Positions 60,837 to 64,000 of a DNA stretch of 64,000 bases are shown here, one piece after another. The notes beneath the pieces are model-generated. The model searched no databases and had not been told where the DNA came from. It worked only from the letters and a program-made list of their open reading frames with translations. The stretch is from Pseudomonas sp. CFBP13508. Lineage in GTDB: Bacteria; Pseudomonadota; Gammaproteobacteria; Pseudomonadales; Pseudomonadaceae. The stretch is from positions 186,001 to 250,000 of the forward strand of contig NZ_QFZZ01000002.1 of assembly GCF_005233515.1 (NCBI RefSeq), in the 5' to 3' direction. The translations under genes and the position numbers were made by a program. Every line of letters starts with the position of its first letter. Within the stretch, counting starts at the first letter, position 1.

Positions 60837-61981
60837 CGCTCAGCACTCAACCCCAACTCCCCCAACACCTCATCCGTATGCTGCCCCAACCCCGCGCCAA
60901 CATGCCTTGGCGTCGGCAATGCTTGAGAGAATTTCAACGGACAGGCCATCTGCGCCTGCGTCGTGCCATCGCCGCGCGGTACCTGGGTCACCAGCTTCCG
61001 CGCCTGCATTTGCGGATGGCGCAGCGCCTCGCCCAAACTCAACACCGGCTCGACACAGGCATCTACCCCGGCGAACAACTCACACAGTTCTGCAAAATCA
61101 TGCCGTTCGAACTCGACGCGCAACGCCTCTTTCAAGGCCTGTTGTTGCTCAGGCCTGGGCGACAACCCTTGCGCCGCCAGTTCCGGCCGGCCCAGCGCCG
61201 TGCACAAGTGCTGCATGAACGCTGGCTCCAGACTCCCCACCGACATCCAGCGCCCATCCCGGGTGCGGTAATAATCGTAAAAGCTGCCGCCATTGAGCAT
61301 CTGGTCTTCCCGACCCGGTTCCACGCCGCAGGCCAGATAACCCGCGCCGGCCATGGCGTTCAGGCTGAACGCGCAATCGGTCATGCTCACATCCAGATGG
61401 GTGCCCTGCCCGGTTTGCTGGCGGGCAATCACCGCTGCCAGCAAGCCGATCACTCCGTGTAGCGAGCCGCCCGCCACGTCCGCCACCTGCATGCCCAACG
61501 GCAACGGCCCGCTGTCGGCGCGCCCGGTATAGCTGGCAAGCCCGGCCAGCGCGAGATAGTTGATGTCATGCCCGGCGCGTTCCTTGTACGGCCCGGTCTG
61601 GCCGTAACCGCTGATCGACACATAAATCAGCTTTGGATTGATCGCTTTCAACGCTTCATAACCCAGGCCCAGACGCTCCATCACCCCGGGGCGAAACTGC
61701 TCGAGGACGATGTCGTACTCGCCCAGCAGTTGCTTGATAATCTCCAACGCTTCGGGCTGTTTGAGATCCAGCGCCAGACTGCGCTTGTTGCGGTTCAGAT
61801 AAGCGTGGCTGGCCGAGACCCCGCCATCATGCGGCGGCAGCACCCGCAGCAGATCCATACGGGTTGGCGATTCGATGCGCAGCACCTCGGCGCCCATGTC
61901 CGCCAGCAGCAACGAGGCGAACGGCCCCGGCAACAAGGTGGAGAAATCGAGAATCTTCAATGAGGCCAGCGGTGCGGACAT
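60800..61981 (-). CDS. CaiB/BaiF-family CoA-transferase (racemase-like)
   Basis: 393 residues. The N-terminus (ILDFSTLLPGPFASLLLADMGAEVLRIE) and the catalytic Asp region (GHDINYLALAGL) identify class III CoA-transferases, and the length resembles alpha-methylacyl-CoA racemases. It could racemise branched acyl-CoA or transfer CoA between acids. The ATG at 61981 has AGGAG. The stop lies in a duplicated REP region. Substrate unknown. Confidence 0.88.
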   Translation of the reverse strand: MSAPLASLKILDFSTLLPGPFASLLLADMGAEVLRIESPTRMDLLRVLPPHDGGVSASHAYLNRNKRSLALDLKQPEALEIIKQLLGEYDIVLEQFRPGVMERLGLGYEALKAINPKLIYVSISGYGQTGPYKERAGHDINYLALAGLASYTGRADSGPLPLGMQVADVAGGSLHGVIGLLAAVIARQQTGQGTHLDVSMTDCAFSLNAMAGAGYLACGVEPGREDQMLNGGSFYDYYRTRDGRWMSVGSLEPAFMQHLCTALGRPELAAQGLSPRPEQQQALKEALRVEFERHDFAELCELFAGVDACVEPVLSLGEALRHPQMQARKLVTQVPRGDGTTQAQMACPLKFSQALPTPRHVGAGLGQHTDEVLGELGLSAERIAELRSAKVIL

Positions 61982-62107
61982 GAGCGAACTCCTTGGGCGA
62001 TGCACTCAGCCTAGGCAGCCATTGTCGATGCGGCAATCACCGCAAATGTCAGCAGGTGTGACCGTTACGCTCAAACGCTGCGTTTAATCGCGCGCTCAAA
62101 TCGCAGA

Positions 62108-62140
62108 CAAGAAAAAACCCGCCGAAGCGGGTTTTTCTGT
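62108..62140 (-). terminator. Terminator of dctA
   Basis: Stem AAAAACCCGC / GCGGGTTTTT with a four-base loop, 12 bases past the dctA stop on the minus strand. Confidence 0.92.
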
Positions 62141-62151
62141 GCAAGCGATGC

Positions 62152-63486
62152 TTACTTCACATTGCTCGGGGTTGGGCCTTCAGCCACACCCAGGTCATCT
62201 TCTTCACGCTCGTCGGAAATACCGCGACCGCCAGAAGCCAGCTCGGTTTGCAGTTGATCGGTGTCCAGTTCCTTGACCCACTTGGCCACAACGATGGTCG
62301 CAACAGCGTTACCGACCAGGTTGGTCAGTGCGCGGGCTTCGGACATGAAGCGGTCGATACCGAGGATCAGCGCCAGACCGGCAACCGGCAGGTGACCTAC
62401 CGCCGACAGTGTCGCGGCCAGAACGATGAAGCCCGAACCGGTCACACCCGCCGCGCCTTTGGAGGACAGCAGCAGTACCAGCAGCAGAGTGATCTGGTGG
62501 GTGATGTCCATGTGCGTATCGGTCGCCTGGGCGATGAACACGGCGGCCATGGTCAGGTAGATCGAAGTACCGTCGAGGTTGAACGAGTAACCGGTCGGGA
62601 TCACCAGACCAACAACCGATTTCTTCGCGCCCAGACGCTCCATCTTGATCAGCATGCGTGGCAATGCCGATTCCGACGAGGACGTACCCAGTACGATCAA
62701 CAGCTCTTCACGGATGTAACGCACCAGTTTGAACACGCTGAAACCGTGAGCCCGGCAGATCGCACCCAGCACCAGCACGACGAACAGGACGCAGGTGATG
62801 TAGAAGCAGATCATCAACTGGCCCAGTTGCACCAGCGAGCCGACACCGTAGGCACCGATGGTGAACGCCATGGCACCGAACGCACCCAGTGGCGCCAGTT
62901 TCATGATCATGTTGATGATGTTGAACATCACGTGGGCGAAGCGATCGATCATGTCCAGCAGCGGACGGCCGTACGAGCCGAGGCGATGCAGGGCGTAGCC
63001 GAAGATCACCGAGAACATCAGCACTTGCAGGATGTCACCGGTGGCGAACGCGCCGACGATGGTGTTCGGGATCACATTGAGGAGGAAACCGACAATGCTC
63101 TGGTCTTTACTGGCCGTCACGTAGGTGGCGATTTTCGAGGCGTCGAGGGTGGTGACGTCGATGTGCATGCCGGCGCCCGGTTGCACAACGTTGACCACGA
63201 CCAGACCGATCAGCAGGGCAATGGTGGAAACGATTTCGAAGTACAACAGCGCGTAGCCGCCGGTCTTGCCTACCGATTTCATGTTCTGCATGCCGGCGAT
63301 GCCGCTGACAACAGTACAGAAGATGATAGGGGCGATGACCATTTTGATCAGCTTGATGAAGCCGTCACCCAGTGGCTTGAGGGCCACACCGGTCTGCGGA
63401 TAGAAGTGACCAAGCAGGATGCCGATAGCGATGGCAACGATCACCTGGAAATACAGGGATTTGTACAGTGGCTGACGAGTCGTCAT
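62152..63486 (-). CDS. dctA: C4-dicarboxylate:cation symporter
   Basis: 444 residues, the standard DctA length, with about eight membrane helices plus two re-entrant loops of the glutamate-transporter fold: [13 protein letters not shown] (serine-rich hairpin) and [22 protein letters not shown], followed by [13 protein letters not shown]. It imports succinate, fumarate and malate. The ATG at 63486 follows GAGGAAAC. A sigma-54 promoter and paired palindromic sites lie upstream, so induction by a DctD-type enhancer-binding protein is expected. Confidence 0.96.
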   Translation of the reverse strand: MTTRQPLYKSLYFQVIVAIAIGILLGHFYPQTGVALKPLGDGFIKLIKMVIAPIIFCTVVSGIAGMQNMKSVGKTGGYALLYFEIVSTIALLIGLVVVNVVQPGAGMHIDVTTLDASKIATYVTASKDQSIVGFLLNVIPNTIVGAFATGDILQVLMFSVIFGYALHRLGSYGRPLLDMIDRFAHVMFNIINMIMKLAPLGAFGAMAFTIGAYGVGSLVQLGQLMICFYITCVLFVVLVLGAICRAHGFSVFKLVRYIREELLIVLGTSSSESALPRMLIKMERLGAKKSVVGLVIPTGYSFNLDGTSIYLTMAAVFIAQATDTHMDITHQITLLLVLLLSSKGAAGVTGSGFIVLAATLSAVGHLPVAGLALILGIDRFMSEARALTNLVGNAVATIVVAKWVKELDTDQLQTELASGGRGISDEREEDDLGVAEGPTPSNVK

Positions 63487-63629
63487 TGCAGGTTTCCTCA
63501 AGCGTCCAGCGGCAACATCCATCTGTCGAGCGCTGAACCTTAATTGCGAACCCTCCTGCACTGGAGGGATTTGTTGTTGGAACGGCATCTCTCCGGCGGG
63601 GAGAAATGCACGCTTCTGTCGCTTGTATC

Positions 63630-63645
63630 GCAAACGTCGTGCCAG
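63630..63645 (-). promoter_or_regulatory. Sigma-54 (-24/-12) promoter of dctA
   Basis: On the minus strand: TGGCACGACGTTTGC, matching TGGCAC-N5-TTGC at every key base. It lies about 145 bases before the dctA start codon. Confidence 0.88.
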
Positions 63646-63723
63646 ATTGGTGCGAATGGCAGCAAGCCTTTTGATATCAGGGCCTGCGGGATTTTCCTGT
63701 CACCAATCAGTGACTTGGGGCAT

Positions 63724-63778
63724 GGCGGATTTCCGCCAACTGAGCGCTCAGTGTCCTGCAATTTGGCGGAAATCCGCC
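63724..63778. promoter_or_regulatory. Paired palindromic enhancer sites upstream of dctA
   Basis: GGCGGATTTCCGCC (63724-63737) and GGCGGAAATCCGCC (63765-63778) are near-perfect palindromes, 41 bases centre to centre (about four helical turns). Their placement 80-150 bases upstream of the sigma-54 promoter fits binding of an NtrC-class activator such as DctD. Confidence 0.85.
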
Positions 63779-63833
63779 TTGTTGCGTTGCCTGCCCGCCG
63801 TTACGATCGGTGCCTGAACAAGGATTGCCGCTT

Positions 63834-64000
63834 ATGCGCGAACGCACCATCGCCAGCCATTTCGCCCGTGCCGCCCTTGGCGGTGCACGCCGGCGCGGCC
63901 TGGATTATTCAGGCCTGTTGCAGCAACTTGGGATCAGCGCGGAATTGCTCGACGAGCCCCGCGCGCGCATTGCTCCTGAGCAGTTCACCCGGCTGATTCA
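63834..64000 (+). CDS. AraC-family transcriptional regulator (partial, C-terminus outside window)
   Basis: The first 55 or so residues are visible (MRERTIASHFARAALGGARR, then LLQQLGISAELLDEPRARI). The pattern matches the N-terminal ligand-binding domain (PF12625) of AraC-type regulators common in Pseudomonas. AAGGATT precedes the ATG at a proper distance. It is divergent from dctA; whether it regulates dctA is unknown. The HTH region is beyond the window. Confidence 0.75.
   Translation, partial: MRERTIASHFARAALGGARRRGLDYSGLLQQLGISAELLDEPRARIAPEQFTRLI

Overview
The window is a chromosomal segment of a Pseudomonas, most likely of the P. fluorescens group. The evidence is the gene content and local gene orders that match my memory of P. 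aeruginosa (ABC pair-gst-fadE; gpsA-TonB receptor-hybrid kinase-fabA-fabB; relA-rlmD-cysM-sensor pair-gacS-ldhA; arsC-wrbA), high GC, and many copies of the REP element whose core reads GTGGGAGCGAGCCTGCTCGC. Nothing indicates a prophage, plasmid, transposase or CRISPR array. The accessory signal is mostly in intergenic repeats.

Layout. 1-6.1 kb: an ABC-2 exporter pair, a glutathione transferase, a transglutaminase-like protein, fadE and a small conserved protein. 6.1-6.7 kb: two intergenic repeat elements. 6.7-9.9 kb: a divergent LysR / AlaX-type editing protein / 2OG-Fe(II) oxygenase / LysE exporter group, the best candidate here for an undescribed amino-acid-related system. 10-13.3 kb: an exported M20 dipeptidase and a MATE pump. 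13.4-13.9 kb: a duplicated tRNA-Gly/tRNA-Glu pair with a recognisable promoter. 14-23.8 kb: a membrane-anchored protein, an HBM-type chemoreceptor, a MocR regulator, an SDR, an MDR-type reductase, pyrF and an OmpR/EnvZ-type pair. 23.8-25 kb: a tandem REP array and a second copy of the long repeat. 25-33.2 kb: a minus-strand run with an AI-2E-type transporter, two overlapping alpha/beta hydrolases, a thioesterase, an acyl-CoA synthetase, sixA, a DUF4389 protein and gpsA.

33.4-40.4 kb holds a TonB-dependent receptor, a periplasmic ABC_sub_bind-type protein and a hybrid histidine kinase in one tight operon, followed by fabA-fabB. 40.7-47.1 kb holds a small protein, a DUF2058 protein, mazG, relA, rlmD and cysM. 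47.4-53.5 kb holds a PirRS-like pair, gacS and ldhA. 53.5-62 kb holds small zinc-motif proteins, a META-domain lipoprotein, a TlpA-like lipoprotein, arsC-wrbA-DUF2069, a Tag-family glycosylase, ttcA, a Yip1 protein, an SprT protein and a CaiB/BaiF CoA-transferase. The window ends with dctA, which has a clear sigma-54 promoter and two palindromic enhancer sites, and the start of a divergent AraC-family regulator.

Shared themes are fatty-acid and acyl-CoA metabolism (fadE, acyl-CoA synthetase, thioesterase, fabAB, CoA-transferase), global signalling (relA, gacS and a second GacS-like hybrid kinase that I believe is the PA1611 homologue), and repeat-driven remodelling of gene 3' ends. REP sequence forms the C-terminal tail of one sensor kinase, and a 101-bp duplication copies the end of the CoA-transferase gene.
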